Source: Coenobita brevimanus
Lineage: Eukaryota; Arthropoda; Malacostraca; Decapoda; Coenobitidae
Length of the DNA stretch: 64,000 nt
Reading direction: 5' to 3'
Assembly: GCA_032717465.1 (NCBI GenBank)
Contig: CM064713.1
Location: 10,809,547 to 10,873,546 of the forward strand
The stretch's first letter is position 1. Each line of letters begins with the position of its first letter. Positions 37,401-50,460 of this stretch are shown in pieces. The notes under the pieces are model-generated. The model saw nothing but the letters and a program-made list of their open reading frames with translations. It was not told the origin of the DNA and did no database searches. Made by a program: the position numbers and the translations under genes.

Positions 37401-37882
37401 AAAAGGGAGTTAAATTTGTCTGGACCGATAACTGTGAATCCTCTTTCAGCAAACTTAAAGCTATTCTATTAAGTCAGCCAGTGCTCGCTACTCCAAATTT
37501 TGCTAAGCCTTTTAAGATGGCTGTTGACGCAAGTGATACAGGAGCTGGGGCTGTTTTGCTGCAAGAGGATGATCAGGGTATTGAACACCCTGTATCTTAT
37601 TACAGTAAGAAGTTCATTCCACCTCAAAAGAACTACTCAACTATTGAGAAAGAGCTTTTGGCCTTGATTTTGGGTTTACAGCATTTTTCATTTTATTTGT
37701 GTTCTGGTTTTGACCCCATAGTCATTTATAACAATCATAACCCACTGAAATTCCTTAGTAAGTTTAAAGATAAAAATCAGAGATTGACAAGATGGAGTCT
37801 ACTTCTTCAGGAGTATTCATTAGACATGCAACATGTCAAGGGGAAAGAAAATATTATTGCAGATTGCTTATCTAGACTTTAG
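34412..37882 (+). CDS. pol: LTR-2 pol: protease-integrase-RT-RNase H
   Basis: The frame opens after a stop at about 34409, overlaps the end of gag in the -1 frame, and runs without interruption to the TAA/TAG region at 37882. Protease HDTGACQS lies near 34660. Integrase zinc site: first His at 35341, second His replaced by Tyr (AGYLGV), two Cys kept (CKSCHTCQ). The DDE core is complete: VDIVGPLP (35552), QSDRGSNF (35727) and GALERYHQ (35838). RT: LCIDYRRVN (36787), KFDLLKGYW (36894), PYGMKNAPATFQ and YIDD (37080). RNase H: VDASDTGAG (37524), EKELLAL (37644), and YNNHNPLKF (37728), where Asn stands for the usual third catalytic Asp. Order and length fit a Gmr1-like pol. Function is probably lost through point changes only. 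Confidence 0.93.
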
Positions 37883-37943
37883 ACAGATTGTTTTAGCGTA
37901 ATAAGAAATTTCCTTTGTAAATTTCTTTTTTTTTTTTTTTTGT

Positions 37944-37950
37944 TGGGAGG
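37944..37950 (+). other. Possible polypurine tract
   Basis: TGGGAGG directly before the 3' LTR, after a run of T. It would prime second-strand synthesis. It is short, so the call is tentative. Confidence 0.45.
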
Positions 37951-38776
37951 TGTTATATAGCCTATGATTTCATCATCCTTTGTATAATTCTAACGTACAG
38001 TTGCTGCATGTTTGATCACGATTCGCCTCGTGGCTTCCATAGTGACCAAGCTTCCGTGTTCTACCTCACTCCCCCCTTCTCCCCTTATAGTAGAGTAAGT
38101 CGTTCTTTCTGTTGTTCAGAACAGGTGTGTCAACTCTTTGTCCCCTATGGCTTCATTTGCGCGTCCTTCTTACAAGTTGTATCAAGCTCTGCCGGCCCCT
38201 ATATAATGAGCTCAGTCTCTGCATTAATTGCCACTTAGATCTAGTCTTCATTTTGTTCACATCTCTGTCCTCCCCTGTACAGTTGTAATTATTTTTGTGG
38301 GTGCTCAGGAAGTCTCCAACCATCTAGCTGCTGTGTAATTTGAGTATGAGTGTTGTTACATTTTTTTTCTTGTACTGTATAGCATAAGGTGTTAATTCGT
38401 AGGCCTTGGTAAGGTTTTTGTGATTCATGTGGAGTTTTTGATGTCAGCCATTGTTAATACTGTAATATTTTGTATCTGTAATAATATATCTTGCATTAAC
38501 TGAGCATTATCCGGTTTTCTCATTTTATCAGGGCTGACTTAGATAAATTTACTCTTGCTAATTTCGTGTTAATAGAGGCTATTGCAGTTAACAATTTAAC
38601 TTGTTTTTTGCCATTACATTATCCTTATGAGTCCTGAATGTTTAGTTGTTAGTTTGAGGATTAAACTTTACCTTGTAATTTTACCTAACTCTTTTGTTTT
38701 GAACCTGGAACTTCGCGGGACAGTAGTGATATTTAGTATTCTCTCTTGAAGTTTTCATTATCTCTCTCTGTTCCGT

Positions 38777-38780
<4 letters not shown>
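37951..38780 (+). repeat. 3' LTR of LTR-2
   Basis: Starts TGTTATATAGCCTATGATTT and ends CTGTTCCGTAACA. It aligns along its whole length with 32354-33185. Confidence 0.93.
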
Positions 38781-38822
<42 letters not shown>

Positions 38823-38842
38823 TATATATATATATTCATTCA
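38781..38842. repeat. (TA)n and (ATTC)n microsatellite
   Basis: (TA)n with an ACAGTATATATA interruption, passing into four ATTC units at the tail of the 5S-headed SINE. Confidence 0.9.
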
Positions 38843-39051
38843 TTCATTCATTGCCAGACGCCATATATCCCAGACGGGGTGACCAAGGGCTTAGAGTTAA
38901 TTGTTTTACAGGGAGGGGCACTAATCCTCCACCAACCCCACTTGACACGTAGGGATGCCAACAGCATCTGGTGTTCCCAGGCGGTCACCCATCCAAGTAC
39001 TAACCAGACCCAACGTTGCTTAACTTCGCCGATCAGACGGGAAGCGGTGTA

Positions 39052-39743
39052 CAGTGGGGCACCAATTTTCGCGCCTAATTGGGTCCAAAAATAATGCGTG
39101 AAAGTGGAATTAGCAAAAGATGGGGTATTGTCTTTATGGCAAAAAGCCTAATTGGTTCCCGGTTATCCTAAAGTAACATCAGATTTTCATTTTCACTTGC
39201 AATACAGTACATCAAATCACTATTGTACATTGCACTGTGAGAAACAAACAATAAAAACTCAACTATCTTCCTTTTCATTTCATTATTATACTGCCGTTTC
39301 TTCACTCCAACACGATACTCTCTTTTAGCCTTGGCCTTTCCTCCCGACTTTGAATGTCCCGGCCACTTTTTATCACCACCACTGCCTCCCGGCCCTCCCC
39401 CCACACCACCAGGCTCTCCCCCCACACCACCAGGCCCTTTCCCCACACTACCAGGTATAGTAGAGGCCATTGAACCGTGAGAATCCAACACAATGGAGCT
39501 AGCACGCTCATACACAATGGCGGGAATGGGTGGACAGAGTGTTGACATGACGTCATTCAAGATGGCGGTGGGTTGCGGGCGGGCGGTGCAGGAAATTCAA
39601 AGTTCAAAATATTGTCCCAAACCCAATATTTGTGCGCGAAAATCGATTTTTTTCAAGCGAAAGTGGAAGTTAGGGAATATTTGGTGGATGCCGCGAAAGT
39701 GGATTCCGCGAATCCTGCTGTAGCGAAAGTTGGTGCCCCACTG
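39052..39743 (-). mobile_element. pogo/Tigger-like MITE in the 5S SINE
   Basis: Both ends read CAGTGGGGCACCAA(A/C)TTTCGC inward, and TA flanks each end (39050-39051 and 39744-39745). The TA duplication and the CAGT..CGC-A style of ends fit pogo/Tigger (Tc1-mariner superfamily). It lies inside the 5S-like sequence: the flanks join to continuous 5S text when the element and one TA are removed. It is about 692 bp. Confidence 0.8.
39168..39560 (-). pseudogene. Possible pogo-type transposase N-terminus
   Basis: A 130-codon frame from the ATG at 39560 lies inside the MITE, with a Gly/Pro-rich repeat (GGVGGEPGGVGGGPGGSGG) and then VKKRQYNNEMKRKIVEFLL. The last part resembles the start of the CENP-B/pogo DNA-binding helix-turn-helix domain. 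The catalytic DDE part is absent, so it is a truncated remnant if real. Low-complexity content leaves room for chance. Confidence 0.4.
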
Positions 39744-39753
39744 TACTCAACGT

Positions 39754-43142
<3,389 letters not shown>

Positions 43143-45562
43143 TACATCTTTTCCACCGTTAATGACCTAGAGCAGCTTTTACTTTACCTTACCCGTATCC
43201 CTGACTGCCTTGGAGAGAGCTCCAACATTCTTGACCTCTTCCTTACAACTAATCCTTCTGCTTACACTGTTAATCTTTCCTCTCTGTTGGGCTCCTCTGA
43301 TCACAACCTTATTACCTTAATCTCTCCTATCGCTCCGGTACGGCCTGCAGACCCTCCGAAGAAACGTCGTCAGTGGCACTTTGGAGCTGCAGAATGGGAG
43401 GCCCTCAGGCAGTACTTCTTTGATTTTCCATGGAATGATTATTGCTTCCATGGCCGGGAGCCATCTGAGTATGCCTTGCCCATTAAGGAGGTTATTCTTT
43501 CGGGCATGGAAGCATACATTCCTTTCTCATATCGTCTGACTAATGCAAGAAAGCCTTGGTTTAATCGTGCTTGTTCTAATGCTGTCTGCAACAAGGAGAG
43601 GGCTTATAAAAAGTACCGGAGCCAATCCACCCCTGAATCACATCTTGTTTATGTTTCTGCCTGGAATCGTGCTAGTCTGTTCTTCACTCAGATAAAAAAT
43701 AATTTCATCCATACAAAATGCTCTCAACCCTCCAACTAGAATTCTTCCCACTCCTTCTGGCACCTTGCCAAAAACCTGTCTAACAATTTTACCTCATCAT
43801 CCCTCCCTCCTCTTTTCTATTCTGAGGGCTCTGTTCCTATTTCTTCTACTGATAAAGCAGATCTCTGCTCAGACTTTCTCCTACAATTCCACCTTAGACG
43901 ATTCGAGTGCTGTTCCTCCACCACTTCCCCCCTCAGACTTCCGCATGGCTGACATTAAAATTTCTTCAGCTGATGTATTTTCTGCCATCACTGGCCTCCA
44001 TACTAACAAGGCATATGGGCCTGATGGAGTGTCTCTTGTTGTCGTCAAGATCTGTGCTTCAGTGCTTACACCCTGCCTAGGTAAACTCTTTCGCCTTTGT
44101 CTGTCAACTTGTACATTTCCTTCTTGCTGAAAGTTTGCTCTCATTCATCCAGGCCCAAAGAAGTTGACCATTCCCAACCCTCTAACTATCGTCCAATTAC
44201 TTTAACATCCTGCGTCTCAAAAGTTGTCGAGTCAATTCTTAACAGAAACATTTTAAAGCATCTATCCTATCATAACCTTCTTTCTGATCGTCAGTATGGG
44301 TTCCGTCAGGGACGCTCCACTGTCGATCTTCTCACCTACCTTTCAGGTTCCTGGTCATCCTTCTATCGGGACTTTGGCGAAATCATTGCCATTACACTTG
44401 ACATCTCAAAGGCTTTCGATCGAGTCTGGCATAAATCTTTGATTTCCAAACTACCCTCTTACGGTTTCTATCTGTGCCTTCATCTATAGCTTCATTTCTG
44501 GTCGTTCTATAGCCACTGTTGTATACGGCCATCGTTCTTCTCCTAGATCTATCAACAGTGGTGTTCCTCAGGGCTCTGTCCTATCACCAACTCTCTTCGT
44601 TTTATTCATCAGTGACCTTCTAAGCTGTACATCTAACCCTATCCACTTGTACGCTGATGATTCCACTCTTCACCTTTCCATTCGGTTTCCGAAACGTCCA
44701 CCTCAGCAGTCACTTCAACAAACAAGAGATGTGGCTATGGCACACCTAATGTCTGACTTGGCTCGTATCTCTGACTGGGGTAAAAATAATCTTGTTGTTT
44801 TTAATGCATCAAAACTCAGTTTTTACACCTAGCAACCTAACACAAATTTCCACAGGAGTACCTACTAATGTTTAATAATATTCAGTTTAATCCTTCATCA
44901 TCCTTGAACATGCTTGGGGTTTCATTCACTTGGGACTTGTCTTGGAAAGATCATATTACATCTCTTGTAAAATCTGCTTCCAAGAGATTGGGTGTGCTAA
45001 GCTGACTCCGTACCTTATTTACCCCTGCACAGTTGTTGACTTTATACACGGGTTTTATTCGCCCCTGTTTGGAGTACAACTCTCATGTGTGGGGAGGCTC
45101 CCAACATACAGCTCTTCTCAGTAGGATGGAGTCAAAGGCTTTTCGTCTCATCAGCTTTCCTCCCCTTACTGGCTCCCTTCAACTTCTGTCTCTTTGCCGC
45201 ACTATTGCATCTTAATCTCTTTTCTATCGTTACTTCCATGGTCACTGCTCCTCTGAACTGTCTGCTTGCATCCCACCATATCTACAACGGGTGCGTTGCA
45301 CCCGTCTAGCAACAAACTCTCATCCCTTTTCTGTCCAACTCTCTAATGCAAGAGTTAACCGTTACTCCCAGTCCTTCATTTATGCAACAGGTCAGCTCTG
45401 GAACTGTCTCCCTCTGTCCGTATTTCCTACTTCCTATGCAGTGTGTCCAGGCATCTTGATATGACCGGATCTTGATTTTGACTCTCGTTTGTATTGTTTT
45501 TTTATTTTTCTAGGACGGAACGGTTTGCGGGCTCCGGCCTTTGGTTCCTTCTTTCTTGCAGA

Positions 45563-45565
<3 letters not shown>
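43143..45565 (+). pseudogene. LINE F (jockey/CR1 group), 5' truncated
   Basis: It starts in the C-terminal part of the endonuclease ([13 protein letters not shown], 43290). A linker contains [20 protein letters not shown] (43547). RT: NYRPITLTSCVSKVVESILN (44188), YGFRQGRSTVDLLTYL (44295), motif A ITLDISKAFDRVWHK (44396), motif B GVPQGSVLSPTLF (44560) and motif C LYADDSTLHLS (44648). C-terminal: YTGFIRPCLEYNSHVWGG (45043). The 3' end GGCCTTTGGTTCCTTCTTTC (45536) leads into (TA)n. Several frameshifts and stops. The same family appears at 54570-56400. Confidence 0.82.

Positions 45566-45660
<95 letters not shown>
45566..45660. repeat. (TA)n microsatellite
   Basis: About 95 bp of (TA)n with one TATTTATA near the end, exactly between LINE F and the inverted 5' half of LINE T. 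Confidence 0.95.
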
Positions 45661-45683
45661 TCCTTTCTTTTTTTCATTAGCTT

Positions 45684-46229
45684 GAGTGTCTTTTGTTGAT
45701 TCTTCTTGGCTTTGGTAGTATTTGGTATTCATACTACCTCCGCTGATTCTTTTAGCACTTTTGTTAGCCTGTTATTCAGCTCATCAGTGTGACATTCAGC
45801 ATTACTTATAGCCTGATATCTGTTAATGGCTGCTTTGGTATCGTTTACTTTTATATGACATATCTTTTAATCTGTAATCATCTTTCTTTCACTTCTGAAA
45901 TCTGGCTGTGCAATCCACTATTCCATGCTTACTTCCTATATTTTCTTTGTAGATAACTGTGCCATTTGTGATTGTGTTATTCTTATCTGCTATAATGGAG
46001 TCGAACTTCAATCTTTGTTTCTTCATTTGGGCTTCTCCAGGTCAACTTTCTCCCCGTTCTTTTTTGAAAGAATGTGTTCATTATTCTTATGTTATACATT
46101 TCTGCAAAGTTTACTACCATTTATCCACTTTCATTCCTTTCTCCCACTCTAAATTCTCCCATATATGTTTCTCCATGCTTTGATTTCCCAACTTTAGCAA
46201 TGAAGTCTTCCATGAGAATAGTATGTGTA

Positions 46230-46264
<35 letters not shown>

Positions 46265-47054
46265 CTCCATAATCTGGGAGATGTCGTCATAGAATGTTTC
46301 TATTTCTTCACCCGAGCTTTGAGAAGTTGGTGCATATACTTATATTACTTTCAAAGTATTTTTTTTGCACAGTCTAATTACAGCCAATGCTGCTTCGTCA
46401 GATACACTGCTGAATTTAACAATGTTGTCTGCAAGATTTCTGTTTATTAGAAATCCCACTCCACTAACTCTTTTATTGTCCATTCCTCTGTAGTACAATA
46501 GGTGGTTGTTGTCTTCGAGCTGAATTACTTTTTCTTCTTTTCTGTGGGTCTCACTCAAACCTACAATATCCCAACTAATATTTTCCAGGTCAGTCATTGA
46601 GTTATCAAGTCTGTAATCTTGTGCGAGGGTTCTTACATTCTATGCATAGATCTTCATGGATTTTAGTTTGTTTAATATCGCAGTTTCTATTTTGCCAACA
46701 CAGTGCCAACTCACTTTCCGTGGCACATTGCCCGTAAGCACAGGAGGCAGTGTGGTTGAACCCTTACTGGACGATGATCTACAGTAGGTGGAACGCCCGT
46801 CAAATCATTTCCAATAGAACTCACGTTTGGTTGGGAGGATTGTGGCAAATAGTCTCACCTCCCTGCCACATAGTTTTTGGTGAGACATAATTTTTGTGCC
46901 ACCTTATTCATTATATACGGTGGAGCCCTATATATCAAGAGGGGGTCCCGTGGCCCTCGCCGCCTAAGACAGTACCTCGTATATCTACAAGGCCTTCCCC
47001 TGTCCGTAACCCGGGGACGAGCCAGGTAGCAGTGGGATCCTGCCCCTGCAAGAA
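45684..47054 (-). pseudogene. RTE LINE T copy 1, inverted 5' half (leader and endonuclease)
   Basis: Minus-strand reading: a leader beginning about 47054 (GGGGCAGGATCCCACTGCTA, CGTCCCCGGGTTACGGACAG), then RTLAQDYRLDNSMTDLENIS (about 46625), DIVGLSETHRKEEKV, HLLYYRGMDNKR and VGFLINRNL (46450). Further on come EDFIAKVGKSKHGETYMG (46210) and a linker with AINRYQAISNAECHTDELNN (45830-45775). This is the leader and APE domain of an RTE element. It stops at 45684 at the same protein position where the plus-strand half starts at 47055. The two halves therefore form one element with an inverted 5' part. Confidence 0.8.
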
Positions 47055-47379
47055 ATATGAAATAAAACGATCAGAAATAAATAAGCTTATCAACAAGCGA
47101 CAAAGAGAATATAAAAGGAAGAGGAACATGGATCAGATCAAAGAAACCATCAAAAAAGGAAAAAAGCCTGAAACACGTCCGAAGTTATATGGCACTAGCA
47201 AAGCAACAAATTACATCACTGAGAGACAAAAACGGTGAAGTCATTAAATGCAGAGATAAGATGGTGAGGAGAGTTGAAGAATTTAAAAAGAACTGAATGC
47301 ATCAAAGACAGTAGTACAAATAGATATCTTTTCAGTTGACACAAATGAAATAACTGAGGTAAAATCAGACGAAGTAAAT
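47055..47379 (+). pseudogene. RTE LINE T copy 1, start of 3' half
   Basis: The frame reads EINKLINKRQREYKRKRNMD and later YGTSKATNYITERQKR. After a shift it gives KTVVQIDIFSVDTNEITEVK. It then stops at the insertion point of LINE copy C. The corresponding protein text in copy 2 is KRNMDQPKETTKKGKSLRQ. Confidence 0.8.
47374..47379. other. Target site duplication of LINE copy C, left (GTAAAT)
   Basis: GTAAAT is present here and at 50461-50466. Joining them gives ..SDEVN + VSLKNM.., matching DDVNISLKSM in LINE T copy 2. Confidence 0.88.
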
Positions 47380-50300
47380 CTATCTATCTATCTATTGCCA
47401 GACGCCTCAATCCCATTTGGGGTGGCCACAAACAAATCGCCTCCACGTCGCCCTGTCCCCCGCCATTTCACTGCCCTGCTCCCAACTCACACACCCCCTC
47501 TCACATATACCTTTCCACCCCATCCATCCATCTCATCCTCGGCCTCCCCCTCCCTCTTCCCCCCTCCACCTCACTCACATACTGTGCACTCTCTTCGTCA
47601 GTCTTTCACCCTCCATCCTCTTCACATGGCCAAACCACCTCAGTGTGTTCCTCATAACGCTTCCTATCACATCCACATCCACACTACAACGCTCCTTTAT
47701 ATCCTCATTCGTCAGTCTGTCTCTCCATGTGACTCCACAGGCTTCTCTTAAATAACTCATTTCCACTGCTCTCACTCTTGACTTGTGTCCTTCCAACAAC
47801 GTCCAAGCTTCACTTCCATACGTTAGAGTTGGTATCACAATACCGTCATGCAGTAACTTTTTCACTTCCATGCTCACTTCCCTATTTCTTATCACTGCTT
47901 TCAAAGAACCAGCAACCCTTCTTCCCTGCTGTACCCTTTCAAGCACTTCACCCTCCAAACCTCCATCCTTAATCATCACACTACCCAAGTACTTAAACGT
48001 ACTCACATTTTCCAATTCCTCACCGTCCAACCTCGCTGTACATTTACTGACTTCACCTCTCTCAAAGAGCATCACTTTACTCTTCCCTACATTCACCTTT
48101 AGCTTCCGTTTCTTACACCCTCTCCCAAACTCATCCACCAAGCCTTGCAGCTCCCCTTCGTCTTCACTCAACAGCACAGTATCATCTGCAAACAACAGTA
48201 CAGGGAGTTTCCAAACACTATCCTCTCTCACCAGGGCCACTCCAACATCCGCTACCCTACCTTGTAACTGTTTTATTACCCCATCCAGGTACAGATTGAA
48301 CAACCATGGAGACATGACACATCCCTGTTTCAACCCAATTTTCAAAGAGAAAAATTCACTTAGTTCACCATCCACACGCACTGCAGCCTTCGCACCATCG
48401 TACATACTCTTCACAGCTTCCCTTCTCTAGAAACTTTTCCACTAAAGATCTATGAATGAATATCTGATCTACACAACCTCTTCCCTTCCTAAAGCCTCCC
48501 TGTTCTTCCCCAACTAATTTCTCTGTTCTTTCTCTAATTCTGTCAATAAGTATCCTACCATACACTTTTCCTATTATACTAAGAAGACAAATGCCCCTAT
48601 GATTACCACACACTTCTTCTTCCCCTTTTCCTTTGTACAAGGGAATAATTATACCTGACTTCCAATTCTCCGGGACTCTACCTTCCTCCCAGGCCAATCT
48701 GCACATCTTCCACATCCATTCTACTACTATCTCTCCCCCATGCTTCAGCATTTCACCAAATACTTCATCAAGTCCTGGGGCTTTCCCTGATTTAACTTTC
48801 TTCATTGCTTCCACAACTTCTATCCTACTGATTTCTTCCTGTCTTCTTACCCCCCTCCTTCTCCCAGCCATTCCCCAGCCACTTATACTCGCATTACTTC
48901 CATCCTCTATGTTCAACAATTCCTTAAAGTGTTCTCTCCATCTGCTCACTTTTTCTCCCTTCTCCACTAGTAATCTACCATTTTTATCGTTCACTCCCCT
49001 GCTAACTTCACTTCCACCCTGTCTTGCTCTTTTCATCTCTTTCCAGAAAATTTTCTTACAGTCCCTCCACTTTACACTCAAATTCTTTCCAAATTCCTCA
49101 TCCACTCTCTTCTTACTCTCTCTTACTAATCTTTTCACCTCTCTCTTTTTTTCTACATATAACTCTCTCTTCCTCCTCTCAACTTCTTCCACGCCCCTAT
49201 TTCTCATCCATTCATTGTATGCTTTCTTCTTTTGTGCCACAGCCTGTCTCACCTCTTCAGTCCACCACTCTGTTCCTTGCACCCCCTTCTTTTCCTTCCA
49301 CACACCACATCACATGCTGCACATATTTCTTCTGTAAATATCCTACGCACACCTTCCACGTCTCCCATCTGCTCCAATTCATATTTGCCCAATCGTTTCT
49401 CCACTTCTCTCTTATACTCTGCCTTTTTCTCATCCTCTTGTAACCTTTCCACTCTCCTTGCAACTACTCCTTCCTCTCGTCTTTCCCTTCTTCTATTCCT
49501 CCATCTTACTTGAATTCTAATTCTGGCCACCACCAAGTAGTGGTCAGAGAGTCCACTCCCCCAACCTCTATAAACTCTTGCATCCATTACACATCTTCGC
49601 GTCCTTTCATCCACACACACATAATCAATCATTGCCTTCCTTTCATTCAGTTCACCACCCACCCTTCTCATCACTCGCCATGTATACCTGTGGATCATTT
49701 TATTCCTGAAGAGGGTATTGGCTGTCACCAACCCCCTCCCAGCACAAATGTCCACTACCGCACTCCCATTCTCATCTATCTCAGCAGGTACACCCCACTC
49801 ACCAACTATTCCATCCACCTTCACATTCCCAACTTTACCATTCATATCACCAATCAAAAACACTCTCTCATTCCTTCCAAACTTTTCCATGCACACTTCT
49901 ACATTTGTCCAGAACTCTTCTATCACTCTTCTAGCACGATCTTGCGTTGGCGCATACACACACACAATCGCCCACATTTGTATTCCAACTTTCAACTTTA
50001 CCCACACAATCCTTGACCCAACTGATCCATACTGTCTTATGCTCTTCTTCCATCTTTTACTCACAACTATACATACTCCTTCCTTTGCCCTCTCATTCTC
50101 ACCTACTCCTGCACATATACCTCATCCATACTCCCATTCTCTCACACTTTCTCCTCACCATTTTGTTTCAGTTATTCCACATACATCCACTTTCGCACCC
50201 TCAAGCACCTGGACAATCTCTCTCTCTTTCACCTCATCATTCGCTCCCTTTACATTCCACGTTCCGATTACCATGTCCTTTGTCCGGTCCTGGGTCGTCA

Positions 50301-50460
50301 TCGTTTGGTCAGTCCTTGTCCGAGGCTTATTGTTTGTTTTTTTAGTTAGTTGTTTTCCGGGGAGGGGCACTAACCTTCCGCCAACCATTTTAGTCGCCTT
50401 TTACGACAAGCAGGGATAATGGGGAAATATTCTTGAAAAAAACCCCTACCCCCAGGGGGG
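47380..50460 (-). mobile_element. LINE family A, copy C, nested in LINE T
   Basis: The 3' end at the left is a (GATA)n tail after GCGTCTGGCAATAGATAGAT. The 5' end at about 50454 is TGGGGGTAGGGG with six extra C (sense strand) between it and the duplication. Length about 3.08 kb with an internal deletion of about 110 bp. It lies in reverse orientation inside LINE T with a GTAAAT duplication. Closest to copy A. Confidence 0.9.
47417..50388 (-). pseudogene. LINE copy C endonuclease-RT with deleted RT motif A
   Basis: Endonuclease: GTWNVKGAND (about 50265), LIGDMNGKVGN (49855) and GLSDHYLVVA (49550). RT: EEQGGFRKGRGCVDQIF (48510), then a junction at about 48425 where about 110 bases are missing relative to copy A. 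The loss covers the segment AAFMDLEKAYDRVDRQG, including the motif A Asp, and shifts the frame. Motif B QGCVMSPWLFNLYLDG (48320) and motif C LLFADDTVLL (48190) follow. TGA codons at 50157-50155 and 50124-50122 are at the same places as in copy A. Confidence 0.88.

Larger units (their letters stand above)
32354..38780 (+). mobile_element. Gmr1-like Ty3/gypsy LTR retrotransposon (LTR-2), 6.4 kb
   Basis: LTRs of about 830 bp (TGTTACA..GTAACA type) flank gag and pol. The pol order is protease, integrase, reverse transcriptase, RNase H. That is the Ty1/copia-like order known within Ty3/gypsy only for Gmr1-type elements. The element sits in a (TA)n array and ATAT on both sides could be its duplication, but the array makes this undecidable. 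By eye the LTRs differ at roughly 3 % of sites plus a few indels, so it is older than LTR-1. It is almost intact: one stop in gag and a few altered key residues. Confidence 0.93.

Noticed and set aside
32354..38780. Endogenous retrovirus with an env gene
   Set aside because: Pol is followed directly by a T-rich run and the 3' LTR, leaving no room for env. The Gmr1-type order marks a retrotransposon.
38956..39051. Functional 5S rRNA gene
   Set aside because: The sequence is split by a MITE, its 5' end is lost in (TA)n, and it runs into a LINE-derived body; it is a SINE head.
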